Origin: Deltaproteobacteria bacterium
GTDB lineage: Bacteria; Myxococcota; JACRCW01
Direction of reading: 5' to 3'
Assembly (NCBI GenBank): GCA_016218805.1
Contig: JACRCW010000083.1
Location: forward strand, 1-40,368
DNA: 40,368 nt
The position numbers were made by a program, and so were the translations under genes. The first letter of the stretch is position 1; every line of letters begins with the position of its first letter. The notes beneath the pieces were generated by a model. That model saw only the letters and a list, made by a program, of their open reading frames with translations. It was not told the origin of the DNA and searched no databases. This document shows, piece by piece, positions 17,623 to 24,990 of this stretch.

Positions 17623-18276
17623 TCACCCCTCCCAGATGCGGACGCGTCGGCGCGTGGTGCCCTCAATGCTGCCGGCGCATTCCACCTCCCCTTCCCACGC
17701 CAGCGCCAGGCCGTCCGGACGGAAGAACGGGCGGCCCGCATCCGCAATCACCACACGGCGCCCCTGCCCCTTCCAGGCCGCCACCACGTCCCGCCCGCGG
17801 TCCACCGCGGCGCTGCCGTAGAGGAAATCACCGGCAAGGATGGTGCGCGCGTCCCCAACCAGCGCCGGGTCCGCCAGCACGTCCCCGGCGCGCGCGGAAA
17901 GCACCACGCCGTGCCGGCGCGCCAACTCCAGCGCCGCGGCACCCGCCAGCGGATCCACGTCCAGCGCCTGCACGCGCGCCGCTCCCTGCCGTGCCGCGGC
18001 CACGGACGCCACGCCGGAGCCGCAGCCCACGTCCGCCACCACCTGACCACGCACGTTGAGCACGCCGCGCTCCAGCGCTGCGGCCAGCGCGTGCGAACCG
18101 GGCCATGCGCACGCGTAAAACGGCGGCGGCAGGCGCGTGCCCGCGGCGGCCTCCAGCGCCTCCCACGCGTCCAACTCCGTGTGCGCCTGCCACGCGTGCA
18201 CGGCGGGGCACAGCGCCAGCGGAAGGTAGGGCGCGTGGCGGTCCAGCAGCGCCACCAGAGACGCGTGGGTGAGCAC
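17623..18276 (-). CDS. SAM-dependent methyltransferase, ETFB-lysine/NNMT-like type
   Basis: It contains a classic SAM-binding motif I, V-V-A-D-V-G-C-G-S-G-V-A-S, followed by A-L-D-V-D-P at the end of strand 2. An upstream W-P-G-S-H-A-L block and a later D-F-L-Y-G segment match the family of electron-transfer-flavoprotein lysine or putative nicotinamide-type methyltransferases. Substrate is unknown. GTG at 18276 gives 217 residues; an alternative GTG at 18363 adds 29 residues but abuts the tRNA gene and overlaps its promoter. It converges on the LptM-like gene with only 3 nt between. No ribosome-binding site decides the start. Confidence 0.75.
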   Translation of the reverse strand: MLTHASLVALLDRHAPYLPLALCPAVHAWQAHTELDAWEALEAAAGTRLPPPFYACAWPGSHALAAALERGVLNVRGQVVADVGCGSGVASVAAARQGAARVQALDVDPLAGAAALELARRHGVVLSARAGDVLADPALVGDARTILAGDFLYGSAAVDRGRDVVAAWKGQGRRVVIADAGRPFFRPDGLALAWEGEVECAGSIEGTTRRRVRIWEG

Positions 18277-18316
18277 CTGACGTCGGTGCCACGGCGTGGG
18301 CGCGCGAACAAGGGGG

Positions 18317-18345
18317 TTGACGCCATCGGGTACCCCTGCTAGGTG
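18317..18345 (+). promoter_or_regulatory. predicted sigma-70 promoter of tRNA-Pro
   Basis: TTGACG at 18317-18322 and TAGGTG at 18340-18345 are separated by 17 nt, with an extended-minus-10 TGC just upstream of the latter. The tRNA 5' end is 19 nt downstream. This fits a strong housekeeping promoter. Confidence 0.65.
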
Positions 18346-18363
18346 CGCGGCCCCACTTGGCAC

Positions 18364-18440
18364 CGGGGCGTAGCTCAGCCTGGTAGAGCGCTTGGTTCGG
18401 GTCCAAGAGGTCGTAGGTTCAAATCCTGTCGCCCCGACCA
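18364..18440 (+). tRNA. tRNA-Pro (anticodon CGG)
   Basis: The 77-nt sequence folds as a tRNA. The acceptor arm CGGGGCG pairs with CGCCCCG, the D-arm starts GCTC, and the anticodon stem CTTGG/CCAAG encloses loop TTCGGGT with anticodon CGG. The T-arm has GTAGG-TTCAAAT-CCTGT, and CCA is encoded. The first base C and the discriminator A are as in other proline tRNAs. Its 3' part is overlapped on the other strand by an integrase fragment, marking it as an integration site. Confidence 0.97.
18364..18440. mobile_element. likely attachment site of an integrated element in tRNA-Pro
   Basis: The tRNA gene is intact and an integrase remnant reads into it from the downstream side. A second copy of the tRNA 3' end (the other att site) was not found in the window, so the far boundary of the element is lost or outside. 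Confidence 0.5.
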
Positions 18441-18442
18441 GT

Positions 18443-18487
18443 CCACCGCCGCGCTTTCACGGAGAAATCCGGGGGGCGCGGCGGTGG
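18443..18487 (+). terminator. possible terminator of tRNA-Pro
   Basis: A perfect 12-bp inverted repeat has arms at 18443-18454 and 18476-18487 with a 21-nt loop, starting 3 nt after the tRNA. Only a short T-rich tail (TGTTT) follows, so efficiency is uncertain. It lies within the antisense integrase fragment. Confidence 0.5.
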
Positions 18488-18510
18488 TGTTTGAGGCGTC
18501 CGCGAGACTC

Positions 18511-18536
18511 CGCAGCGCCGGCGCAGCGATTGGCCC
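18511..18536. repeat. 26-bp direct repeat, copy A
   Basis: Identical to 19747-19772 over 26 bp and in the same orientation. This copy lies within the integrase fragment (peptide G-P-I-A-A-P-A-L-R). Confidence 0.85.
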
Positions 18537-18763
18537 GGGATCGATGCCCACCACGGCGGCGAGCGAGGCGGACTCCTCGGATCGGGGGTCGATGGACGGC
18601 AGGCGGTTCACCGCCGTGCGCAGGTCGCTCAACTCGAGGTGCCCGTAGACCTGCGACGTGAACCGCGGATCGGTGTGGCGCAGCACGCGGTGGACGGTGG
18701 CGATCGAGCTCGCGCCCCTCGCGCGCGGCTGCTGCGCGAAAAGGACGTGCACCGCAGGCGGCT

Positions 18764-19048
18764 TCACAATCGCCGCGGCCACCGTCGAGCGCCGTGGAGC
18801 ACGCGCGCGATCTCCACGCGGTCTGCGCCCACGCGATAGGCCACCACGTACGGCAAGCCGGACACCACAAGCTCGCGCGTGCCCTTGGCCCGGCCGGGGC
18901 GACCCATCTTGGGAAACTCCATCTGCCCTTCGATGGCTGACAGCACGCGGTCCACGGTCTCCACCGCCGCGGCCGGGTTGTGTTGCTGGATGTATCCGAG
19001 GATGTCGTCGAGATCGTTGAGTGCGGTCTCGGCGAGAATCAGCCGCAA
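18764..19048 (-). CDS. ParE/RelE-family toxin
   Basis: The 94-residue protein has the RelE/ParE fold signature: an N-terminal A-L-N-D-L-D-D-I-L-G-Y-I helix, P-K-M-G-R-P-G in the middle, G-L-P-Y-V-V-A-Y-R-V and the closing H-G-A-R-R-W-P motif. ParE-like members poison gyrase, while RelE-like members cut mRNA at ribosomes; the sequence alone favours the ParE branch. Its ATG overlaps the antitoxin end by 10 nt, so translation is coupled. It appears intact, although the adjoining integrase and excisionase genes are broken. Confidence 0.85.
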   Translation of the reverse strand: MRLILAETALNDLDDILGYIQQHNPAAAVETVDRVLSAIEGQMEFPKMGRPGRAKGTRELVVSGLPYVVAYRVGADRVEIARVLHGARRWPRRL

Positions 19049-19320
19049 CGCGGTTTCTCCGCCGGGCGACCCGCCGCCTTGTTGCGCAGGTAGGCCTTCG
19101 CCTCGTCCCAGTTCACCGTGCGTCCTTCATCCGCGGCGCGCAGGCCTTCGTTCACCGCCGCGACCCACGCGTCGTCGTCCAGGAACGCCACCACGGCTTC
19201 CGCGGCCAGCTCCGCCTCGCTGCAGTGCTCCTCGGCAGCGCGTGCCCGCAGGCGCTCCAGCGCCTCCGCTGGCAGGTGAAGCGTCAGTTCCTTCGAGGTT
19301 GCTGGGACGGGCTGGCTCAT
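19039..19320 (-). CDS. ribbon-helix-helix antitoxin
   Basis: The 93-residue protein begins M-S-Q-P-V-P-A-T-S and then K-E-L-T-L-H-L-P-A-E-A-L-E-R-L, a typical RHH beta-strand plus helix that binds DNA as a dimer. The C-terminal part (V-N-W-D-E-A-K-A-Y-L-R) resembles the toxin-binding tail of ParD/CopG-type antitoxins. The start at 19320 was chosen to place the RHH strand near the N-terminus; the longer frame to 19392 lacks family support. It precedes and overlaps the toxin, and the complex probably represses its own promoter in 19321-19449. Confidence 0.85.
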   Translation of the reverse strand: MSQPVPATSKELTLHLPAEALERLRARAAEEHCSEAELAAEAVVAFLDDDAWVAAVNEGLRAADEGRTVNWDEAKAYLRNKAAGRPAEKPRCG

Positions 19321-19449
19321 ACCCGGAGTGTACCACCGTCCCAGGCTCCTTTCAGCCGGCCGTGGCTGGAGACGCCCGCTCGTCGACAGCATCGGCGTCC
19401 ATCGCGTCGCCGCCCCTTCTTGCAGCGCGCGGCTCCCGGTCGGCAGCGG

Positions 19450-19772
19450 CTATCGCTCGTCCTCCGATTCGTGGCCCTCGGTGCGGGCGCCGACCGCAAC
19501 CGGACGAGGGTCTTGCCGCGGCGACTGCATCGGAGGGCGCTGCGGCCCACGAACGCCGCTTGCGCCGCTGAACAGCGCGAGATCCTCCTCGCGCACGCGG
19601 ATCGCGTTGAGAACGCGGACGTGCGGCAGGCGCCCCTCCTCGCAGAGGCGTAGACGGTGGCCTTGCAGACGCCCTGGCGGGCGGCGACCGCAGGCACCGA
19701 GAGGAGGGACGCGCCCCTGCCCGGGACGAGTTTGAGCGCCGCGGGCCGCAGCGCCGGCGCAGCGATTGGCCC
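19450..19772 (-). pseudogene. excisionase-like HTH gene with one frameshift
   Basis: The first frame encodes L-L-S-V-P-A-V-A-A-R-Q-G-V-C-K-A-T-V-Y, a MerR/Xis-type winged helix. The frame then shifts near 19650, and the second frame continues L-C-E-E-G-R-L-P-H-V-R-V-L-N-A-I, then R-V-R-E-E-D-L-A-L-F, and ends at a TAG at 19450. One added C at the shift restores the normal Y-R-L-C-E-E-G order. The start is unclear. Excisionases direct removal of integrated elements, so this supports the relic interpretation. Confidence 0.65.
19747..19772. repeat. 26-bp direct repeat, copy B
   Basis: Second copy of the repeat at 18511-18536. The 1236-bp interval between copy starts contains the toxin-antitoxin pair and most of the excisionase pseudogene. 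Confidence 0.85.
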
Positions 19773-19914
19773 CTGATTGGGTGCGACCAGGCGGGACCCG
19801 TGCGAAGGGGTGGGCGGCCGATGCTCAACGATCTCGACGGGTTGAGAGTCAGTGCCACGACGTGCAAACGCCTGTTGGGCGCGGGATGCGTGTCCACGCG
19901 GACGAGGACGCAAC

Positions 19915-21393
19915 TCAGCGTGCGGACCGCACGCAATCGCGCACGCGCGTGGGTGCGCGGCTGCGGTTGGCCTGCGGGTTCACCAGGATGAGGAACCGAT
20001 CCAGGTGGTCACCGGCAAACTCCCGGCCCTCGCTGCAGGTCCACCCTTCCGGAATGGCCACATTGACATGCGACGCGCCCAGCACCACGCGGACCTGGTC
20101 CCCGCGCAGCTCTTCCCGCCATTTCTTCTGGAACAATTCCTCGTCGGCAAACGCTTCCATCACCTGCGCACCCCAACCGGCGTACAGGGGGGCCAGCCGC
20201 ACACCCACCCCCAGGCCCAGCACCGCGGCCGGTGGCTGTTGTGACGCCAGTTCCTTCAGCGGCTCATTCACATTGCGCCGCGGGTCCGCCAGCGTGAACA
20301 CCCCCAGCAGGACGGCGTTGCCCACCGCAAACATGAGCACACCTGCGCGCCGCCACCGTGCCCCGCTGTCCCACGCGTCCACCAGCCCGGCCGCCAGCAG
20401 CACCATGAACAGCGGGAGCACCGTGAACATGAAGCGCTCCTCCTTGTGCCCCACCAGCGAATGCACCACCGCGAACACCACCAGCGCGCTGGTGAGCGTC
20501 ACCATCCCCCGTGCGGCGTCCAGCATGCCGCGCCAGATGGCCGCGGTGAGCGGCGGAAACGTGAGCCCCACAAAAAACGCCAGGAACACATGCCAGGGCA
20601 TCACGCCGTAGGAGTTGGCCCATTGGAGCTGGTAGTCCACGTACCGGAACAGGACGACAAAGAAGCCACCCTGCGTGTGGAGATCCACAAACCCCTGCAG
20701 CAGCGCAGGCAGCACACCGCCCGCGCACAGGGACAGGATCAGCCGGGAACGGTTGTGCTGGCGCGCCGCCAGCACCACGGCAACCACGAACACCAGCCCC
20801 ACGTGGAAGCGGAACAACGCGGCCAGTCCCAGGCACGCGCCCGCCGCCACTCCGTCGGCAACGCGCGGGTGCGCAGCCGTGCGCATGCGTTCAAACAACC
20901 ACAGGCCGGCCACCATGGGCGGTGCCGCGGCGGACTCCACCAGCGCCTGCGTGCTCACGTGCGGCATCATGAACTGCACCGCCACCAGCCACGCGGCCAC
21001 CACGGAGACCGCCTCTGACAGGTGAATCCGGGCCAACCGGTAGGTGAACACCACTGACAGCAACGACCAGGCCCCCAGCGCCGTGTAGCTCAGGTGCAGC
21101 AGCGTGGTGGGGGCTTCCATTCCCACCGCGCGCCCCGCTTTCATGACGCCATGGAGCAGCAACGGGAGGAACGCGGAGCGGAAGTTGGACGGCATGGGCG
21201 CGTCCGGCTCAAACAGCCAGCGCCACGCCGGGTCCAACACGTGAAAGTAGCAGTCGCTGGCGAAGTACCCGTCGCACCACCACGCCGCCACCAGGCGCAA
21301 CAGGCCACCGGCGAGCAGCGCCCACCACACCTGCCGCGGCACCCGCGCGTTGTGTTCTCCCGACGGCGTCATGAGGTGGACGCCGGATGCCAT
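19915..21393 (-). CDS. GT22-family (Alg9/PIG-B-like) mannosyltransferase
   Basis: The 492-residue polytopic membrane protein has about ten hydrophobic segments. The loop H-K-E-E-R-F-M-F-T-V-L-P carries the H-K-E-x-R-F signature of GT22 polyprenol-phosphate-mannose transferases, and the F-R-Y-V-D-Y-Q-L-Q-W-A-N-S-Y-G motif is also typical. An N-terminal D-x-Y/D-C-Y-F-H-V-L-D-P segment matches the catalytic Asp region. It probably transfers a sugar from a lipid carrier to an envelope glycolipid or glycan; the acceptor is unknown. ATG at 21393 is used; ATG at 21372 is possible. It is divergent from a GT83-type gene, with only 75 nt between. Confidence 0.82.
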   Translation of the reverse strand: MASGVHLMTPSGEHNARVPRQVWWALLAGGLLRLVAAWWCDGYFASDCYFHVLDPAWRWLFEPDAPMPSNFRSAFLPLLLHGVMKAGRAVGMEAPTTLLHLSYTALGAWSLLSVVFTYRLARIHLSEAVSVVAAWLVAVQFMMPHVSTQALVESAAAPPMVAGLWLFERMRTAAHPRVADGVAAGACLGLAALFRFHVGLVFVVAVVLAARQHNRSRLILSLCAGGVLPALLQGFVDLHTQGGFFVVLFRYVDYQLQWANSYGVMPWHVFLAFFVGLTFPPLTAAIWRGMLDAARGMVTLTSALVVFAVVHSLVGHKEERFMFTVLPLFMVLLAAGLVDAWDSGARWRRAGVLMFAVGNAVLLGVFTLADPRRNVNEPLKELASQQPPAAVLGLGVGVRLAPLYAGWGAQVMEAFADEELFQKKWREELRGDQVRVVLGASHVNVAIPEGWTCSEGREFAGDHLDRFLILVNPQANRSRAPTRVRDCVRSAR

Positions 21394-21468
21394 TGCACCG
21401 CGCGGAATGCAACGGGGCGGGGGCGCCTTGGCGGTGCGCGCCGGTGCGTGTTAGCGGCCACGCCCATC

Positions 21469-23151
21469 ATGCTGACGTCGGAAACCGGGTCCCTTCCGTT
21501 GTTGCGGGCCGCGCGTGGCGCCATGGTGGTGTCCTGCCTGTGCTCAGCGTTGTTGTGGCCGCTGGGGCTGGGCGTGGACGTCCAGGACCATGATGAGTCC
21601 ACGTATGCCGAACTCGCCCGGGAAATGGTGGAGCGTGGCGAATACTGGGACCTGCAATGCAACTACATGGACTGGTTTGGCCACCCGGTGCTGAGCATGT
21701 GGGTGCTGGCGGCGTCCTTCAAGCTGCTGGGCGTCTCTGAACTGGCGGTGCGGATTCCCGCGGCACTTGAGGTGATCCTGGTGCTGGCGTTGACGTGGTG
21801 GCTGGGCCGACGGCTGCACGGCCGCGCCGTGGCGGACCTGAGCGTGGCGTTGGGTGCGGCGCTCCCCGCCATGAGCCTGATGGGCCACAACGTCAAAACG
21901 GACCTCAACCTGATTCTCGTCATGGGCCTCACCATCATGGCCGCATGGGAAGCACTGGAACGCCCGCCGTGGTGGGTGGTGTCCGGCGTGGCCGCGGGGC
22001 TGGGCGTGCTCACCAAGGGACCTATTGGTCTGCTGCTGCCCGGCGCGGTGGCCCTGCTGGCCACCCTGTGGGCGGGCCGCGGCCGGGAACTGGGCCGGGG
22101 CGTGGTGTGGATGGCGCTGGGCCTGGCGGCGTTTGTTGCCACGGTGTTGCCGTGGAACCTGTTCATGTGGGGCGAACACGGCGCGCGCTGGTTTGAAGCG
22201 TTGTACTTGGAGAGCACGGTGCGCCGCTTTGGGGTGACCACGGCGCACACGGAAACCACCACGCCGCTGTATTTCCTGCACACGCTGTTGTGGGCCGCCG
22301 CCCCGGCGGTGCCGTTTGGCCTGCTGAGCCTGCTGTACCGCGCCAAGGACGTGCGCGGGCAGTGGCGCAGGCCGCCGTTTGCCACCCTTGACCTGGTGTG
22401 GCTGCTGGTCCCGCTGGCAGTGATGTCCTTCAGCTCCATGAAACTCCCGCATTACATCTTCCCGGTTCTGCCCGGGCTGTGTGTGCTGGCCGCCAGCGCC
22501 GTGGTGCAATGGGTGACGCGCGGCGGGGGCGTGTGGCTTTCGCGCGCGTTGCGCGCGGGGACGCTGCTGGTCTGCCTGCTGCTGGTGGTCTTTGCGGGAG
22601 CCATGGTCACGTTCACCTTCCCGGAACGGGAGGGCGCGCGCCTGCTGACGCTGTTTCTCGTCGGAGCGTCGGTGGTGGTGGTCCTGGGCGTGGGCGTGTG
22701 GCGCGGGCAGGTGCTTCCCTGGGTTATGGCTCCGTGCCTCGCGGCGATTCTTGCGGTGAGCCTGCACAACGGGGCGGCGCGGCCGGAGCTGGCGCGCTTC
22801 AATCCGGCGCGGACGGTTGCCACCGTGCTGGACGAGGATCAGCCGCCGCGCGGGCTGCAGACCATGGTGCACACGTTCACGGAAATCTCGCGCATGTCTG
22901 TGGTCTTCTATGCACACGTCCGGCTGGAGGATTCCTCCACCGCCAAGATGCTCCACATGGTGTACGGCCGGCCGCAGTACGCCCTGGTGAACCTGGCCCA
23001 CGTGCAGGAGCTGCAACGCGCCAACTTCCACGTGCGCGTGCGCGGCTTTGCGTTCACCTTTCCCACCAGCCGCCTGTCCATTCCGTTTGCCATGGTGGGC
23101 AACCGCGAAGACCTGGCCACCCCGCTGCTGCTCATCCAGACGTGGCGTTGA
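21469..23151 (+). CDS. ArnT/PMT-like (GT83) glycosyltransferase
   Basis: The 560-residue integral membrane protein has an early D-H-D-E-S-T-Y-A-E-L-A-R motif, as in ArnT-type enzymes whose first periplasmic loop carries the catalytic acidic residues. W-F-G-H-P-V-L-S-M-W and the later L-T-K-G-P-I-G block (P-x-x-K-G-P type) support the family. It transfers a sugar from an undecaprenyl-phosphate donor, usually to lipid A or a protein. The ATG at 21469 was chosen because the frame before it is non-coding; no strong ribosome-binding site is visible. Together with the neighbouring GT22 gene it forms a divergent pair for lipid-linked glycosylation. Confidence 0.85.
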   Translation: MLTSETGSLPLLRAARGAMVVSCLCSALLWPLGLGVDVQDHDESTYAELAREMVERGEYWDLQCNYMDWFGHPVLSMWVLAASFKLLGVSELAVRIPAALEVILVLALTWWLGRRLHGRAVADLSVALGAALPAMSLMGHNVKTDLNLILVMGLTIMAAWEALERPPWWVVSGVAAGLGVLTKGPIGLLLPGAVALLATLWAGRGRELGRGVVWMALGLAAFVATVLPWNLFMWGEHGARWFEALYLESTVRRFGVTTAHTETTTPLYFLHTLLWAAAPAVPFGLLSLLYRAKDVRGQWRRPPFATLDLVWLLVPLAVMSFSSMKLPHYIFPVLPGLCVLAASAVVQWVTRGGGVWLSRALRAGTLLVCLLLVVFAGAMVTFTFPEREGARLLTLFLVGASVVVVLGVGVWRGQVLPWVMAPCLAAILAVSLHNGAARPELARFNPARTVATVLDEDQPPRGLQTMVHTFTEISRMSVVFYAHVRLEDSSTAKMLHMVYGRPQYALVNLAHVQELQRANFHVRVRGFAFTFPTSRLSIPFAMVGNREDLATPLLLIQTWR

Positions 23152-23163
23152 CGGGCCCGCCCG

Positions 23164-23703
23164 CTACTCCAGGCGTTCCAACAGCAGCGCGGGACCGCCC
23201 TCGGACCACGGCGCACCGTCCGCTTCCGCGGCCCGCGGGGTGGGTAGCGGCGGCGGCGCAAAAGGCAGACCGTGGATTTCACGCGTATTGGGATCAATCT
23301 CCCAATCATGCATGCTGTAAAGCACGAGTTTACGACCGGCCTTGCTGAGTTCCAGGCAGAGCTCAAACGGCTCCGGCGCTTTGCCGGAGCACTTCCACGC
23401 GCGGTAGCCCACCGCGAGCTTCTTGCGGTCCTGCGGAAAGCTGAGCTTGAGGGTGATGTCGTCAGATTCCCACTCAAACCCCTCCAGCACGCTGCGCCAG
23501 CGCGAGGCGACCACGGCCGCACCGAAGCGGGTGTCGTCCATGTCCAGCGCCACGGCGTGCAGCACCAGGTCGCGTTCATGACGCGGCATGCGCTCCACCC
23601 AGAGGCGGTTCTTCATCAGCTCGCGGTCATCACCGGTGGCGCGGTGCACCGCCCACGCCCCCACCAGCCCCACCGCCACCATCACCACCGCGGACCACTT
23701 CAT
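23164..23703 (-). CDS. membrane-anchored protein of unknown function
   Basis: The 179-residue product starts at ATG 23703 with GGAGGG 4 nt upstream. Residues 4-20 form an uncleaved signal anchor or signal peptide. The rest is a soluble alpha/beta region with a C-terminal Pro/Glu-rich tail; no family was recognised. It starts 1 nt after the stop of the DUF4156 lipoprotein, so they form a two-gene operon. Confidence 0.7.
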   Translation of the reverse strand: MKWSAVVMVAVGLVGAWAVHRATGDDRELMKNRLWVERMPRHERDLVLHAVALDMDDTRFGAAVVASRWRSVLEGFEWESDDITLKLSFPQDRKKLAVGYRAWKCSGKAPEPFELCLELSKAGRKLVLYSMHDWEIDPNTREIHGLPFAPPPLPTPRAAEADGAPWSEGGPALLLERLE

Positions 23704-23704
23704 G

Positions 23705-24013
23705 TCACCCTCCGCAACGAAACGCGCGCCCCGCGACAGTCTGCCCCGTGAAAAGCTGGTCATTCTCGGACGACTCGATGAGCAGCGCGTTGCCCCCGAG
23801 CGTCGCCACCTGGCGCTTCGCCTGGGCCAGCGCCTCGTCGTAATAGGTGGGAATACCGGCGGCCGCGGAAGCCTTCACCTTCCCCAGTTCCTTGCACGTG
23901 GCGGCCCCGTCACGGTCCACAAGTTTCACGCCGGAATCGCCGTGGCGGGCGGTGGCGCAGCCGGAAAACAGGACAATCCCCAGCAACAGGGCGTGGAGCG
24001 ACGGTGGACGCAT
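23705..24013 (-). CDS. DUF4156-like lipoprotein
   Basis: The 102-residue protein starts at ATG 24013 with GGAGGAG 5-6 nt upstream. The lipobox is F-S-G-C. The mature domain has C-K-E-L-G-K-V near its start, a long helix A-L-A-Q-A-K-R-Q-V-A-T-L-G-G-N-A-L-L-I, and a final A-F-R-C. These match the DUF4156/RcsF-like small lipoprotein fold with two Cys that could pair. It is the first gene of a two-gene unit. Confidence 0.75.
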   Translation of the reverse strand: MRPPSLHALLLGIVLFSGCATARHGDSGVKLVDRDGAATCKELGKVKASAAAGIPTYYDEALAQAKRQVATLGGNALLIESSENDQLFTGQTVAGRAFRCGG

Positions 24014-24093
24014 GCTGCTCCTCCCTCCCCGCGAAACGCTACGGGCGCAGCACCACTGACGCAAGACAACGGCGCGCATTCAACGGCCATCCG

Positions 24094-24990
24094 TCAGGCC
24101 GCCACCGCCGCCCGCTCCGTCAACGCGGCCCACAGCGGCGCACCCGCGCAGGCCAGGGACAGCGCCCGTGCGCCCAACTCCGCGGGGACTGCCGGGTGGT
24201 CGCGGTTCACGCGCACCAGGTGGGCGTCCGCGTGGCGGTGGGCAATCTCTTCGGCCGGCCACCGGACCACCGGCGGCGTGTTGAACCCCGAGCCGACGTC
24301 AAGAACGAGCAGCCGTCCAGACGCCGCCTGGTCCAGCCACGCGCGCAGGCGGTGCGCCTGTGGCTGGTACGGTTTGTCAATGAACCAGTCACCCCCGCGC
24401 ACGTTGAGCATTGCGCGCCCACCACAGCGCGGGCACCGCGGTACCAGCGTGGCGTCCACCAGTTCCTCCGTTGCCAGGTCCACGCACGGCAAGGCCGCGC
24501 GCACCCACTGCTCCGCAGGCCACGTGGCGTCGTCATGGCACCGCGCCAGGCATTGCAGGCGGCTGTAGCTTCCCTGCCGTGTCCAGATGCGGCTTGGGTC
24601 AAACCCGCTGCGCTCAAACAGGTCATCCGCGTTGCTGGTGAGCACAAACCGGTCACGGTGCGCGGTGAGTGCGCACAGCTGCAGGTACGGCGTGGGGTTT
24701 GGTGGTGGCTGGAAGCGCAGTTCTTGAAGGTGACGGGCCAGGTGGCCCCATTGCACCGCCTCACTTGGCCAGGGGTAGCCGAACACGTGGTAACGGCAAC
24801 GCGGCCCGCGCTCCGCCATCCGCGGGTAGCGCCGCCCGAACTGGCGCTCATCCGTGTAGTCAAACCCGGCATCCACGCTCATGCCGGCGCCCGCCGTGAT
24901 GAGGACGTGGTCCGCCTCCGTCAGCAGCCGGTCCACCCGCTCCACCACCTCCCGCGAAAGGGCCGTGCCCTTGGTGCGTCGTTCACGCAT
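24094..24990 (-). CDS. SirTM-class sirtuin (macrodomain-linked)
   Basis: The 298-residue protein contains a sirtuin Rossmann core: G-A-G-M-S (34-38), T-S-N-A-D-D-L-F-E-R-S-G-F (118-130) and G-S-G-F-N-T-P-P. Zinc ligands are C147, C151, C186 and C189. The usual catalytic His is replaced by Gln139 in T-R-Q-G-S-Y, the hallmark of SirTM enzymes that act as protein ADP-ribosyltransferases on lipoylated carrier proteins rather than as deacylases. GAGGAGG lies 6 nt before the ATG, inside the macrodomain gene, and the two overlap by 8 nt. Carrier (GcvH-like) and lipoate-ligase genes of the fuller system are not in the window. Confidence 0.85.
   Translation of the reverse strand: MRERRTKGTALSREVVERVDRLLTEADHVLITAGAGMSVDAGFDYTDERQFGRRYPRMAERGPRCRYHVFGYPWPSEAVQWGHLARHLQELRFQPPPNPTPYLQLCALTAHRDRFVLTSNADDLFERSGFDPSRIWTRQGSYSRLQCLARCHDDATWPAEQWVRAALPCVDLATEELVDATLVPRCPRCGGRAMLNVRGGDWFIDKPYQPQAHRLRAWLDQAASGRLLVLDVGSGFNTPPVVRWPAEEIAHRHADAHLVRVNRDHPAVPAELGARALSLACAGAPLWAALTERAAVAA

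Larger units (their letters stand above)
18375..18782 (-). pseudogene. tyrosine integrase C-terminal fragment overlapping tRNA-Pro
   Basis: The 135-codon frame carries the end of a tyrosine recombinase catalytic domain: I-A-T-V-H-R-V-L-R-H-T-D-P-R, with the conserved His, then S-Q-V-Y-G-H-L with the nucleophile Tyr. The N-terminal DNA-binding domain and the R-H-x-x-R box are missing. The last ~20 residues (G-R-Q-D-L-N-L-R-P-L-G-P) are translated from the complement of the tRNA, and the stop lies in the tRNA D-arm. That is typical of integrases from elements inserted into the tRNA 3' end. It is a relic; the ParE-type toxin gene overlaps its first codons. Confidence 0.75.

Noticed and set aside
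20446..21018. Plus-strand His/Arg-rich frame
   Set aside because: Antisense of the GT22 gene; His/Gln richness is a mirror of Val/Leu/Trp codons.
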